A stretch of 64,000 nucleotides of DNA. Origin: Lysobacterales bacterium. GTDB taxonomy: Bacteria > Pseudomonadota > Gammaproteobacteria > Xanthomonadales > SZUA-5. This document shows positions 1 to 7,783 of the stretch, one piece after another. A program made the position numbers and the translations under genes. The stretch covers positions 1-64,000 of the forward strand of contig JALHRS010000032.1 in assembly GCA_022841325.1 (NCBI GenBank), read 5' to 3'. The first letter of the stretch is position 1. Each line of letters begins with the position of its first letter. The notes beneath the pieces were generated by a model that saw only the letters and a list, made by a program, of their open reading frames with translations, was not told the DNA's origin and ran no database searches.

Positions 1-227
1 CCATCCGTGGCCGAGCGTGCGCTTTGCCGCCAATCACCCAAGGTGGGAGCCCGGTGCGTCAATCACGCCCGCCGGGATCTGTGCGGGGGGCGTGCCGTGA
101 GGCGCGTCTCTACCGCGATTCAACGGCCGACTGGGCCAGATTCAGGCTATCCAAATTTCCGTTCCGCACGTCTTTGTTCAGGTGCGCTTGGGCAGGATGG
201 CCCGGCGCTGCAAGGAACGGAGTCGTC
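1..227. other. Upstream region without a recognised gene
   Basis: No convincing coding sequence is seen here. The open frame that runs into the next gene from position 24 has no homology-like character before 228. The stretch probably holds the promoter of the MotA/MotB-like pair, but I cannot point to clear -35 and -10 boxes. Confidence 0.4.
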
Positions 228-1283
228 ATGAGCAAACCGAATCGTGCCCTGGTGTGGATGCTGGGATTTCTGGGACTGGTCGTGGCCGTCTGCGCGCTGC
301 TGATAGGTCCCTTGCTGTCAGCGTTCTCGGCCACGCCTGCGTTTAACGGCGTCATCATCGCCGTGTTTCTGGTGGGCGTGCTGGCCAACATCCGACAAGT
401 CTCACGACTGCAGCATGAAGTCGACTGGATCACGCACTTTCGCCGATCCAACCCGGAGCGCGGGCACGCGCCGCCGGTATTGCTGGCACCGATGGCGCAG
501 ATGCTGGCGCGCAGCGACCGGCGACCGCTGACGCTCTCGACCGCCTCGATGCGCTCGATCCTGGACAGTGTGCACCTGCGTCTGGAAGAGCAGCGCGATC
601 TCTCGCGCTATCTGGTCGGCCTGCTGATTTTCCTGGGACTGCTGGGCACCTTCTGGGGCTTGCTGCGCACCATCGGCTCGGTTGGCGAGATCATCGGCGG
701 CATGACTGCCGGCGGCGACGCGGTAGCCATGTTCGAAATCCTGAAAACGCGGCTGCAGGAGCCGCTGTCCGGCATGGCCACCAGTTTTTCGACCTCACTC
801 TTCGGGCTGGCCGGATCGCTGGTGCTGGGCTTTCTCGACCTGCAATCGGGGCGCACCTCCAATCGTTTCTACACGGAACTGGAAGACTGGCTTTCGGGCA
901 TGACCAAGCTCAGCAGCGGTGGTGGCATGGCGGTCGAGGGCGATACCTCGGTGCCAGCCTATGTGCAGGCGCTGCTGGAGCAGACTGCCGATGGTCTGGA
1001 GCGCATGCAGCGGGCGATCGTCGACAGCGAACGCGAGCGCCGCGCCAGTGCCGAGCAATTGAGCGTGCTCAACACCCAGCTCGGCAAGCTCAGCGAGCTG
1101 CTGGCGCGGGAATCGCGCGGCATCAGCGAGCTGGCCCATTCGCAGCAGGATTTGCGCGCCGCGGTGCAGACCATTGCCCAATCCTCCGGCGGTGGTCACC
1201 AGCTCAGCGATGAACTGCGCGCCGAGTTCCGGCTGCTGACCCGCACCATCGCCGCGGCCATGGATCACAAGCGGCCGTCATGA
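228..1283 (+). CDS. MotA/TolQ/ExbB-like proton-channel membrane protein
   Basis: This is a 351-residue inner-membrane protein of the MotA/TolQ/ExbB superfamily, predicted to form the ion-conducting half of a proton-driven motor. Two hydrophobic segments lie near residues 8-29 and 39-57. A second pair follows after a cytoplasmic loop: one contains LLGTFWGLLRTIG near residue 140, the next is SLFGLAGSLVLGFLDL near 195. The last 120 residues are charged and coiled-coil-like. The start at 228 is chosen because GGAA stands 12 bases upstream and hydrophobic residues follow at once; the frame is open further upstream without family character. It overlaps the MotB-like partner by ATGA, so the two are translationally coupled. 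No flagellar genes are near, so the pair is probably not the flagellar stator. The tail is far shorter than that of ZorA of Zorya defence systems. Confidence 0.8.
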   Translation: MSKPNRALVWMLGFLGLVVAVCALLIGPLLSAFSATPAFNGVIIAVFLVGVLANIRQVSRLQHEVDWITHFRRSNPERGHAPPVLLAPMAQMLARSDRRPLTLSTASMRSILDSVHLRLEEQRDLSRYLVGLLIFLGLLGTFWGLLRTIGSVGEIIGGMTAGGDAVAMFEILKTRLQEPLSGMATSFSTSLFGLAGSLVLGFLDLQSGRTSNRFYTELEDWLSGMTKLSSGGGMAVEGDTSVPAYVQALLEQTADGLERMQRAIVDSERERRASAEQLSVLNTQLGKLSELLARESRGISELAHSQQDLRAAVQTIAQSSGGGHQLSDELRAEFRLLTRTIAAAMDHKRPS

Positions 1284-2410
1284 GCACCCTCGCCTCCCGT
1301 CGCCGCCGTTCGATCGATTTCTGGCCGGGCTTTGTCGATGCCCTGAGCTCGCTGTTGATGGTGCTGGTGTTCGTGCTGATGATCTTCACCATCGGTCAGT
1401 TCGTGCTGTCCGATGCGCTCAGCGGCCGCGACAAGGCGCTGGCGGCGCTGAATCTGGAACTGGCGCAACTGGCCCAGACCCTGTCGATGGAAAAGGAGGC
1501 CAAGCTCAAGGCCGAGGCCGCGATCCAGGAACTGTCGGCCTCGCTGGCCAGTACCAGCGGCGAGCGTGATGCCCTGCGGCTCAATCTGGACAGCACCAGC
1601 GCCACGCTGACCCAGACCCAGGCGCAACTGGAAGGCAGCGAGGCCGAAGTCGCGAAACTGACTGCCGACATCAACGCGCTGGCCGAGCTGCGGCGACAAC
1701 TGGAAAGCGAGATCGCCTCGAAACTGGCGGAACTGGAAGACAATCAGAGCAAGCTCGCCACCCAGACCGAACTCTCGGCCAAGTCGGCCGCCCAGGTGGA
1801 ACTGCTGAACCGGCAGATGGCTGCGCTGCGCACCCAGTTGGCCGAGTTGTCCTCGGCCCTGGATCTGGCCAAGGCCCAGGCCAAGGCCAAGGATGTACGC
1901 ATCGACGAGCTCGGCAAGGAGTTGAACCTCGCGCTGGCCAACAAGGTCAACGAATTGCAGCGCTACCGTTCGGATTTCTTCGGCAAGCTGCGCACCATTC
2001 TCGGCAACCGCAGCGACATCCAGATCGTCGGCGACCGCTTCGTGGTGCAATCGGAGCTGCTGTTCGGCTCCGGCAGCGATGAGCTGACGCCGGCCGCACA
2101 ACAGCGCCTGGATCAGCTGGCGCAGACGCTGAAGGAAGTCACCGCGGAAATCCCCAGGGACATCGACTGGGTGCTGCGCATCGACGGCCATACCGACAAG
2201 CGCCCGATCAATACCGCACGATTTCCGTCGAACTGGGAACTGTCCACGGCCCGCGCCGTCGCCATCGTCAAGCACCTCGTGGTTTCCGGCATTCCGGCCC
2301 ATCGGCTGGCAGCGAACGGCTTCGGCGAGTTCCAGCCGCTGGACCCGACCGACAGCCCGGCAGCCTATGCCATCAACCGGCGCATCGAGATACAGCTGAC
2401 CAACCGGTAG
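1280..2410 (+). CDS. MotB/OmpA-like peptidoglycan-binding partner protein
   Basis: This 376-residue protein has a single N-terminal membrane segment (about 24-46) preceded by FWPGFVDALSS. Its aspartate, D20, sits where MotB and ZorB carry the proton-accepting Asp. A long alanine/leucine-rich coiled coil runs from about 50 to 220. A C-terminal OmpA/MotB peptidoglycan-binding domain (about 250-375) shows DGHTD, LSTARA, GFGE and NRRIEIQL. It would anchor the channel formed by the preceding gene to the cell wall. The start overlaps the previous stop (ATGA). Relatives in many bacteria occur as stand-alone two-gene units of unknown role, and the same is seen here because the following gene is unrelated. 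Confidence 0.82.
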   Translation: MSTLASRRRRSIDFWPGFVDALSSLLMVLVFVLMIFTIGQFVLSDALSGRDKALAALNLELAQLAQTLSMEKEAKLKAEAAIQELSASLASTSGERDALRLNLDSTSATLTQTQAQLEGSEAEVAKLTADINALAELRRQLESEIASKLAELEDNQSKLATQTELSAKSAAQVELLNRQMAALRTQLAELSSALDLAKAQAKAKDVRIDELGKELNLALANKVNELQRYRSDFFGKLRTILGNRSDIQIVGDRFVVQSELLFGSGSDELTPAAQQRLDQLAQTLKEVTAEIPRDIDWVLRIDGHTDKRPINTARFPSNWELSTARAVAIVKHLVVSGIPAHRLAANGFGEFQPLDPTDSPAAYAINRRIEIQLTNR

Positions 2411-2443
2411 CTGGGGTGCGAGGGCACGATATTTATTCTGCGG

Positions 2444-2500
2444 CGTCATTGCGAGCCACCTGTGTCTGCCCAACACTGCGCACCAGCCATGAACCCCAAG
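2444..2500. repeat. Intergenic repeat, GCGAGCCACCTGT family
   Basis: The stretch with GCGAGCCACCTGT, a CCCAACACTGCG-like centre and CATGAACC recurs at 42331-42378 on the same strand and, inverted and shorter, at 4603-4640. It directly precedes the CGTCATTGCGA palindrome, and the two together fill the non-coding stretch 2411-2781. The remainder, 2596-2781, shows no other feature. Confidence 0.6.
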
Positions 2501-2595
2501 CGTCATTGCGACCCCGGACTTGATCCGGGGGAAGCAATCCAGGGGCGTGCGGCGATACCCTGGATTGCTTCGTCGCTGCGCTCCTCGCAATGACG
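2501..2595. repeat. Palindromic repeat, CGTCATTGCGA family, copy 1
   Basis: The element begins CGTCATTGCGA and ends TCGCAATGACG. It also contains an inner inverted pair, GAAGCAATCCAGGG and CCCTGGATTGCTTC. The whole can fold into a long hairpin. A second copy is at 4512-4594. No coding function is expected. Confidence 0.75.
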
Positions 2596-2781
2596 CCGGA
2601 ATTCATGGCCAGTGCGCGCTGTCGTGCCGATACAGCTAGCTCTGCATGAGTCCCAGCACCTCACCCGCCTTCCGGCACATGAATGTCAACATCTGTATCT
2701 CTAGCCTGACTGCTGCAACTTGCGGAGACGGCAGGCCGTCTTTACAAACTGTCATCAATAGAGTGCATCGAGGACGTCGAC

Positions 2782-3501
2782 ATGAAGCAGTTCCACCCGA
2801 TCGTAGCTGCCATCGCCTTGAGTATCGGTGCCTGTGCCGCGGCACACGCCGCCAACGCCACGCCTGATCCAGCGCATGTGGCGGCAGCGTCCGAGGGTTT
2901 CCTGCGCTACCACCCGGATCTGCGCTGGCGCAAGGAGGGGCTGGGCCACTACGAGGATGGCCGCCTGGATCTGGCCCTGGAAGCGCTCAAGCGCTCCGCA
3001 CGTTATGCCGACAAGGGCTCACAGGCGCTGGTGGCCGAGATGTACTGGAAGGGCGAAGGCACGGCGACGGACCGGGCGGCGGCCTATGCCTGGATGGATC
3101 TGGCAGCCGAGCGCGGCTACAAGGATTTCCTGGCGGTGCGCGAGCACTACTGGTCGCAGCTGAACCCCGAGGAACAGGCGCGGGCGCTCACAATCGGCCA
3201 GCAGGTCTATGCCGATTACGGTGACGAGGTGGCCAAGCCGCGTCTGGAGAAGAAGATCAACCAGGGTCGCCGCGGCACCACCGGCAGTCGCACCGGCTTC
3301 AAGGGTGCACTCACCGTGCTGCTGCCGGGCAATGGCAACTGGATCAGTCTCGATGCCGAACAGTATTACAGCGACAAGTTCTGGCAGCCCGAACAGTACT
3401 TCGAGTGGCAGGACCAGCTGTGGCAGGAGCCCTATCGCGGTCGTGTGGAAGTGGGCGCGGTGACGGCCGAGAACGAGGCGGAGCCGTCGGCCCGGGAATG
3501 A
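2782..3501 (+). CDS. Exported Sel1-repeat-like protein
   Basis: This 239-residue protein starts with a signal peptide ending AAAHA/A near residue 24. A Sel1-like helical repeat follows around residues 75-112: ALVAEMYWKGEGTA, then AAYAWMDLAAERG. The second half has a conserved-looking block ending in the motif YFEWQDQLWQEPYRGRVEVG but no domain I can name. It is probably periplasmic. It stands alone on the plus strand, facing the HDAC-family gene. Sel1 repeats mediate protein contacts, so no reaction is assigned. Confidence 0.7.
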   Translation: MKQFHPIVAAIALSIGACAAAHAANATPDPAHVAAASEGFLRYHPDLRWRKEGLGHYEDGRLDLALEALKRSARYADKGSQALVAEMYWKGEGTATDRAAAYAWMDLAAERGYKDFLAVREHYWSQLNPEEQARALTIGQQVYADYGDEVAKPRLEKKINQGRRGTTGSRTGFKGALTVLLPGNGNWISLDAEQYYSDKFWQPEQYFEWQDQLWQEPYRGRVEVGAVTAENEAEPSARE

Positions 3502-3520
3502 TCGCGCCCGCGCTGCAGCC

Positions 3521-4438
3521 TCAAGGTGCCCTGACCGATTCGGCCAGCTGCGCAGCCGCTTCGATGGTTGCCAGATGGATCTCGACGATGTCGGCCACAT
3601 CCGGCGCATAGCCGCCGGCCATGCTGACCGCTACCGGCAGCCGGTGTTTGCGGCAATGCGCGAACACCATCTGGTCACGTAGCCGCAGCCCGGCCTTGCT
3701 GAGACTGAGCAGCCCGAGCTTGTCGCCCTCGTAGGGATCGGCACCAGCCACATAGATGACGGCCTGGGCCCGCGAGCGGGCCTGCGCATAGGCCAGATTC
3801 AGTTCCAGCTGGCGCAAATACTCCTCGTCGCCGGTACCACTGGCCAGTTCCACGTCCAGATCGCCGCGTGGTTTGACTGCCGGGTAATTGCGGGCACCGT
3901 GCATCGAGAAGGTGTAGATGCTGGGATCGTTCTGGCAGATCGCCGCCGTGCCATTGCCATGATGCACATCCAGATCGACGATCAGCAGGCGCTCGACCAG
4001 ACCCAGCGCCTGCACATGGCGCGCGGCGATGACGCTGTCATTGAAGATGCAGTAGCCGGCACCGTGATCAGCGAAAGCGTGGTGGGTGCCGCCGGCGAGA
4101 TTGATGCCAACCGCCCTACCCTGGATGGCGGTCGCCAGTGCCGCCATGCTGGCGCCCGACACCCGCCGCGTGCGTTCGGCCATGGCCGGCGACCACGGAA
4201 AGCCGATGCGTCGCTGTTCGGCAGCGCTGAGTTCGCCATCGCGTACCTTGGTCAGGTATTCCGGCGTGTGCACGCGCAGCACCGCGACATCGTCGGCGCG
4301 CGGCGCCTCCAGCATCTGCGCGCCCCACCCCGGCGCCCGCTGCTCTACCGCTTCGCGCAGCAGCCGGTACTTGGACATCGGAAATCGATGACCCTCGGGC
4401 AGCGGCAGCACGAATTGATCGCTGGTGTAGATGTTCAT
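3521..4438 (-). CDS. Histone deacetylase superfamily hydrolase
   Basis: The 305-residue protein is a class II HDAC/acetylpolyamine-amidohydrolase-family zinc deacetylase. It shows GGTHH (H119, H120, general acid/base pair), the metal-binding DLDVHHG (D157, H159), GADP (D234, third zinc ligand) and GGY (Y277, transition-state tyrosine). All catalytic positions are present, so it should be active. Bacterial members act on acetylated small molecules or proteins, and the substrate cannot be read from sequence. It lies downstream of nlpD on the same strand, separated by a palindromic repeat, so it is probably not part of that operon. Confidence 0.88.
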   Translation of the reverse strand: MNIYTSDQFVLPLPEGHRFPMSKYRLLREAVEQRAPGWGAQMLEAPRADDVAVLRVHTPEYLTKVRDGELSAAEQRRIGFPWSPAMAERTRRVSGASMAALATAIQGRAVGINLAGGTHHAFADHGAGYCIFNDSVIAARHVQALGLVERLLIVDLDVHHGNGTAAICQNDPSIYTFSMHGARNYPAVKPRGDLDVELASGTGDEEYLRQLELNLAYAQARSRAQAVIYVAGADPYEGDKLGLLSLSKAGLRLRDQMVFAHCRKHRLPVAVSMAGGYAPDVADIVEIHLATIEAAAQLAESVRAP

Positions 4439-4511
4439 CGTTGTCGGCGGTTTGCGATCAGGCGCCGGAAGTCTGCTTGGGTGGCTGTGCCAAAGACGTA
4501 GATGATTGCTG

Positions 4512-4594
4512 CGTCATTGCGAGGAGCGCAGCGACGAAGCAATCCAGAGCATTGCCGCACATCGCTGGATTGCTTCGCTGCGCTCGCAATGACG
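4512..4594. repeat. Palindromic repeat, CGTCATTGCGA family, copy 2
   Basis: This second copy starts CGTCATTGCGAGGAGCGCAG and returns as GCTTCGCTGCGCTCGCAATGACG-like sequence, giving a long hairpin between the HDAC-family gene and nlpD. At 4603-4640, just beside it, lies an inverted partial copy of the GCGAGCCACCTG repeat seen at 2444-2500. Confidence 0.72.
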
Positions 4595-4677
4595 CCGTTG
4601 CTTGTGGCCCGAACCGATGCAGGTGGCTCGCCATTGAACCAACTCCCCAGTCGTGGCCGCGTCGCCGAATTCCGGCG

Positions 4678-5718
4678 TTAGCGCGCTGGCAGCAAGGGCA
4701 TGGGATCCACCGGCTTGCCGTTCTTGCGTATCTCGAAATGCAGCAGCACCCGGTTGTTGGAGCTCTTGCCCATTTCGGCGATCTTCTGGCCGGCCTTGAC
4801 CTTGTCGCCCTCCTTGACCAGACGCGTGCGGTTGTGGCCGTAGGCCGACAACAGCTCGGGAGAGTGCTTGACGATGACCAGTTCACCGTAGCCAATCAGG
4901 CCAGCGCCGCTGTAGACCACTTCGCCATCTCTGGCTGCGATCACGGCCTGCCCAAGTTCTCCCGTGATATCAATGCCTTGCCGGGTTGGATCGCCACTGG
5001 CGTAGGTCACCACCACCTTGCCGCTGGTGGGCCAGATCCAGCCGGCGGCACTGGGCCGGGCTACGGCAACGGTGGCCGGCGGTGGTGGGGGCGGCGTCGG
5101 CGCTGGCAGTGCAGTTGCGGTCGGCGAGCTGCTGGCAGTCTGCGTGGCACTACTCGCAGCCGCAGGCACTGTCGCCGACGCGGCTGTGCTCGGCGCTTCC
5201 GGTTCAAACACCGGCGCACTGGGCTGACCGGAGCCGCCGGAGATCGGCTCGGCGCCCTCGGGCAGGGTCACACCCAGATTGGCGTCGTATCCTGGTGCAG
5301 GCTGGGTGGCGCTGGCCACTGCCGCTGCGCCCACGCGATCAGAGCCCGCCGGTGGCCTTTGTGCCGATGCACTGACGGTGGCGGATGAGCCTGGAGCCGG
5401 CGCCGAGGCCGCAGCCGCGGGAGCGGCGCTGCTGCCCACCCGCAGGGTCTGCTTGGGATAGATGGTATAGGGCGGTGAAATGCCGTTCCAGCGCGCCAGG
5501 TCGCGATAGTCCACACCGTATTGCACGGAAATCTTGTAGAGGGTATCGCCCGCTTGCACCGTGTAGCTCGGCCCGCTCTCGATGGCAGCCGAACCGGTGT
5601 CGGACATGGAACTTTCGGTGCTGTCCGCGGACGGCGCCGGGCGAACCATGACCGATTGCTGGCAACCCGCCAGCATCAGTGCAGCACCGATACAAGCCGC
5701 TCCCAGTGCGCGATTCAC
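4678..5718 (-). CDS. nlpD: Murein hydrolase activator NlpD
   Basis: This is a 346-residue outer-membrane lipoprotein. I take the GTG at 5718 as start because it overlaps the pcm stop as GTGA and is followed directly by a lipoprotein signal ending LAGC. A LysM domain follows ([18 protein letters not shown], about residues 52-95), then a Pro/Ala/Ser-rich linker, then a C-terminal LytM/M23 domain. That domain is catalytically degenerate as in E. coli NlpD: QGIDI replaces the first zinc-binding His motif and LHFEI replaces HxH. It should therefore activate an amidase (AmiC type) at the division site rather than cut peptidoglycan. It ends the surE-pcm-nlpD operon; no rpoS follows here. Confidence 0.92.
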   Translation of the reverse strand: MNRALGAACIGAALMLAGCQQSVMVRPAPSADSTESSMSDTGSAAIESGPSYTVQAGDTLYKISVQYGVDYRDLARWNGISPPYTIYPKQTLRVGSSAAPAAAASAPAPGSSATVSASAQRPPAGSDRVGAAAVASATQPAPGYDANLGVTLPEGAEPISGGSGQPSAPVFEPEAPSTAASATVPAAASSATQTASSSPTATALPAPTPPPPPPATVAVARPSAAGWIWPTSGKVVVTYASGDPTRQGIDITGELGQAVIAARDGEVVYSGAGLIGYGELVIVKHSPELLSAYGHNRTRLVKEGDKVKAGQKIAEMGKSSNNRVLLHFEIRKNGKPVDPMPLLPAR

Positions 5719-6398
5719 AGCACGCCCCGCACCAGCGGTACGAAGCTCACCGCGCCCAGATTCTCCGTCGACCATCCTTCCGTCCCCCGAACCATTCGTA
5801 TCAGACTTTGCTGCCCGGCCGGACCCAGTGGGGCCACGGCCACGCCTCCAATTTCAATCTGTGACAGCAACTCGGGATCCAAGGTGTCCCTGGCTGCGGT
5901 CACGATCAGTGCGTCGAAGGGCGCGTTCTCGCGCCATCCGATATTGCCATCGTCGTGCTTCGAACGGATGTTCTTGTACCCCAGTTGTCGAAAGCGTTTA
6001 CGGGCCTGACGCAGTAGTTCATCGATGCGTTCAACCGTATGCACTTCCGGCACCAGTTCCGCCAGTACCGCAGCCTGATAGCCCGAACCGGTACCAATCT
6101 CAAGCACCTTCTTCGGCACCCCATCGCGCAGCAGCGCCGCGGTCATCAGGGCCACGACATAGGGCTGCGAGATGGTCTGGGCCATGCCGATGGGCAGCGC
6201 CGTGTCTTCGTAGGCGCGACTGGCCAGGGCTTCATCGACAAACAAATGCCGCGGCACGCGTCCGATCACTTCCAGTACACGTGGATCCTTGATCTTCTGC
6301 GCTTTCAGTCGCTCCACCAGGCGATCGCGCGCCCGCTGGGAGGTCATGCCCATGCCCTGGGCCTCCACCGGATTGGGCGACTGATAGCGTCTGATCAC
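5715..6398 (-). CDS. pcm: Protein-L-isoaspartate O-methyltransferase
   Basis: The 227-residue enzyme methylates L-isoaspartyl residues of damaged proteins using S-adenosylmethionine. It carries the SAM motif [16 protein letters not shown], the family signatures [14 protein letters not shown] and DGNIGW, and the C-terminal FVPLVRG. GTG at 6398 overlaps the surE stop as GTGA and gives a length like Xanthomonas homologues. An internal ATG at 6353 would give a length like E. coli Pcm. It sits between surE and nlpD with overlaps on both sides, so the three genes are almost certainly one transcript. Confidence 0.92.
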   Translation of the reverse strand: MIRRYQSPNPVEAQGMGMTSQRARDRLVERLKAQKIKDPRVLEVIGRVPRHLFVDEALASRAYEDTALPIGMAQTISQPYVVALMTAALLRDGVPKKVLEIGTGSGYQAAVLAELVPEVHTVERIDELLRQARKRFRQLGYKNIRSKHDDGNIGWRENAPFDALIVTAARDTLDPELLSQIEIGGVAVAPLGPAGQQSLIRMVRGTEGWSTENLGAVSFVPLVRGVL

Positions 6399-7147
6399 AG
6401 CGTGCTCACCCAACTGGCCACCTTTTCCAGCGCGGTATAGCGCGTGAGATCCACCGTGATCGGGGTGATCGAGATATAGCCAGCCTTGACCGCATGAAAA
6501 TCGGTGCCCGGGCCAGCATCCTGCTCGGGGCCAGCCGGACCGATCCAGTAGATGGGTCGCCCGCGCGGATCGCTTTGGGCGATGCAAGGCTCGGAGCGGT
6601 GCCGGTGGCCCAGGCGAGTGACTTCAAACCCCCGGATGTCCTCCCAGGCACGATCGGGCACATTGACGTTCAGTATGGTGTCGGCCGGCAAGGGGTCTTC
6701 CAGCAAGCGCGAGACGATGCGCACGGCGGCACTGGCCGCGGTGGCGTAGTGGCGGCCCTGATGATCCCTGGTGACCAATGACACGGCGATTGCCGGCAAT
6801 CCAAGAAAACGCCCTTCCATGGCCGCGGCCACCGTGCCCGAGTACAGCACGTCATCGCCCAGATTGGCCGAATTGTTGATGCCGGAAACGACGATGGCGG
6901 GGTCGGCATCCAGCAGCCCGGCCAGCGCCAGATGCACGCAGTCGGTGGGCGTGCCGGCCACGCGATAGCGTCCATCGGGCAGTTGCACCACCCGGATCGG
7001 CTGGTCGAGGGTCAGTGAATTGCTGGCGCCACTACGATCTCGATCGGGCGCCACCACGCTGACACGACCGATCCTGGCCAGGTGTTCGGCCAGAATCTGG
7101 ATGCCTGGCGCATCTACGCCATCGTCATTGCTGATCAGAACGTGCAT
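6395..7147 (-). CDS. surE: 5'/3'-nucleotidase SurE
   Basis: The 250-residue phosphatase acts on nucleoside monophosphates and short polyphosphates. The metal site is plain: SNDDG at residues 6-10 (two aspartates) and [18 protein letters not shown] around 88-105. Family members use one divalent metal and act in the cytoplasm, often linked to survival in stationary phase. The gene is first in the surE-pcm-nlpD operon and is divergent from the Smr-domain gene, with about 58 bases between the starts. Confidence 0.93.
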   Translation of the reverse strand: MHVLISNDDGVDAPGIQILAEHLARIGRVSVVAPDRDRSGASNSLTLDQPIRVVQLPDGRYRVAGTPTDCVHLALAGLLDADPAIVVSGINNSANLGDDVLYSGTVAAAMEGRFLGLPAIAVSLVTRDHQGRHYATAASAAVRIVSRLLEDPLPADTILNVNVPDRAWEDIRGFEVTRLGHRHRSEPCIAQSDPRGRPIYWIGPAGPEQDAGPGTDFHAVKAGYISITPITVDLTRYTALEKVASWVSTL

Positions 7148-7205
7148 ACGAACTCTCTAGGACCAACCGGTGATAATAGCAATGCCGCCGCTCGTCAGGA
7201 CTGAT

Positions 7206-7775
7206 GTGAGCAAACAGCGCAGATTGCCGCCTCCACCCGAGCCCGAACTGGACGATGCTGCCCTGTTCAGGCAGGCCGTTGGTCCGATCCGGGCCTTGCC
7301 AGCCCAGGACGATCTCGCCCGATCATCGAGGCCGCCGCCCGAACCCGAAGCGCGACTGTCGCAGGCCGACGAGCGTCAGGTGCTGGCCGAACTGCTGTCG
7401 GACGATATCGCTCTGGTCGGACTGTCCAGTGGTGAAGTGCTGGCCCACCTGCAGGACGGCTACCCGCCGAAACTGCTCAGGCAACTGCGCCGTGGACAGT
7501 TCGTGGTCGAGGCGGAACTGGATCTGCACCATCTGCGCGTACCCGAGGCCCGCGCCCTGCTCAGCCGCTTTCTGGCCGACTGCCGCCGCGACCGCCATCG
7601 CTGCGTGCGCATCGTCCATGGCAAGGCCAGGAGTTCGGAATCGGGCAGCGTGATCAAGGCCATGACCGACCGGGTGCTGCGGCAGCGTGCCGACGTGATC
7701 GGATACACTTCGGCCAGACCCCAGGATGGCGGTACCGGGGCGGTGATTGCATTGCTGCAGGCGCCCAACCGGTAA
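7206..7775 (+). CDS. Smr-domain (MutS2 C-terminal-like) protein
   Basis: The protein has about 189 residues with a proline-rich N-terminus and a C-terminal Smr domain (about 105-185). The domain shows the motif ELDLHHLRVPEA, then RCVRIVHGKA and GGTGAVIALL. Smr domains are nucleases or nucleic-acid binders; stand-alone proteobacterial forms (SmrA/SmrB) include ribosome-rescue endonucleases. GTG at 7206 is preferred because AGGA ends 5 bases before it. ATG at 7182 or 7170 in the same frame is possible but lacks a ribosome-binding site. It is divergent from surE and convergent with the sensor kinase. Confidence 0.83.
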   Translation: MSKQRRLPPPPEPELDDAALFRQAVGPIRALPAQDDLARSSRPPPEPEARLSQADERQVLAELLSDDIALVGLSSGEVLAHLQDGYPPKLLRQLRRGQFVVEAELDLHHLRVPEARALLSRFLADCRRDRHRCVRIVHGKARSSESGSVIKAMTDRVLRQRADVIGYTSARPQDGGTGAVIALLQAPNR

Positions 7776-7783
7776 TTGCCCGA

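Noticed and set aside
228-2410. Zorya anti-phage system (ZorA/ZorB)
   Set aside because: The tail of the MotA-like protein is far shorter than in ZorA, and no ZorC, ZorD or ZorE gene follows; the next gene is a Sel1-type exported protein.
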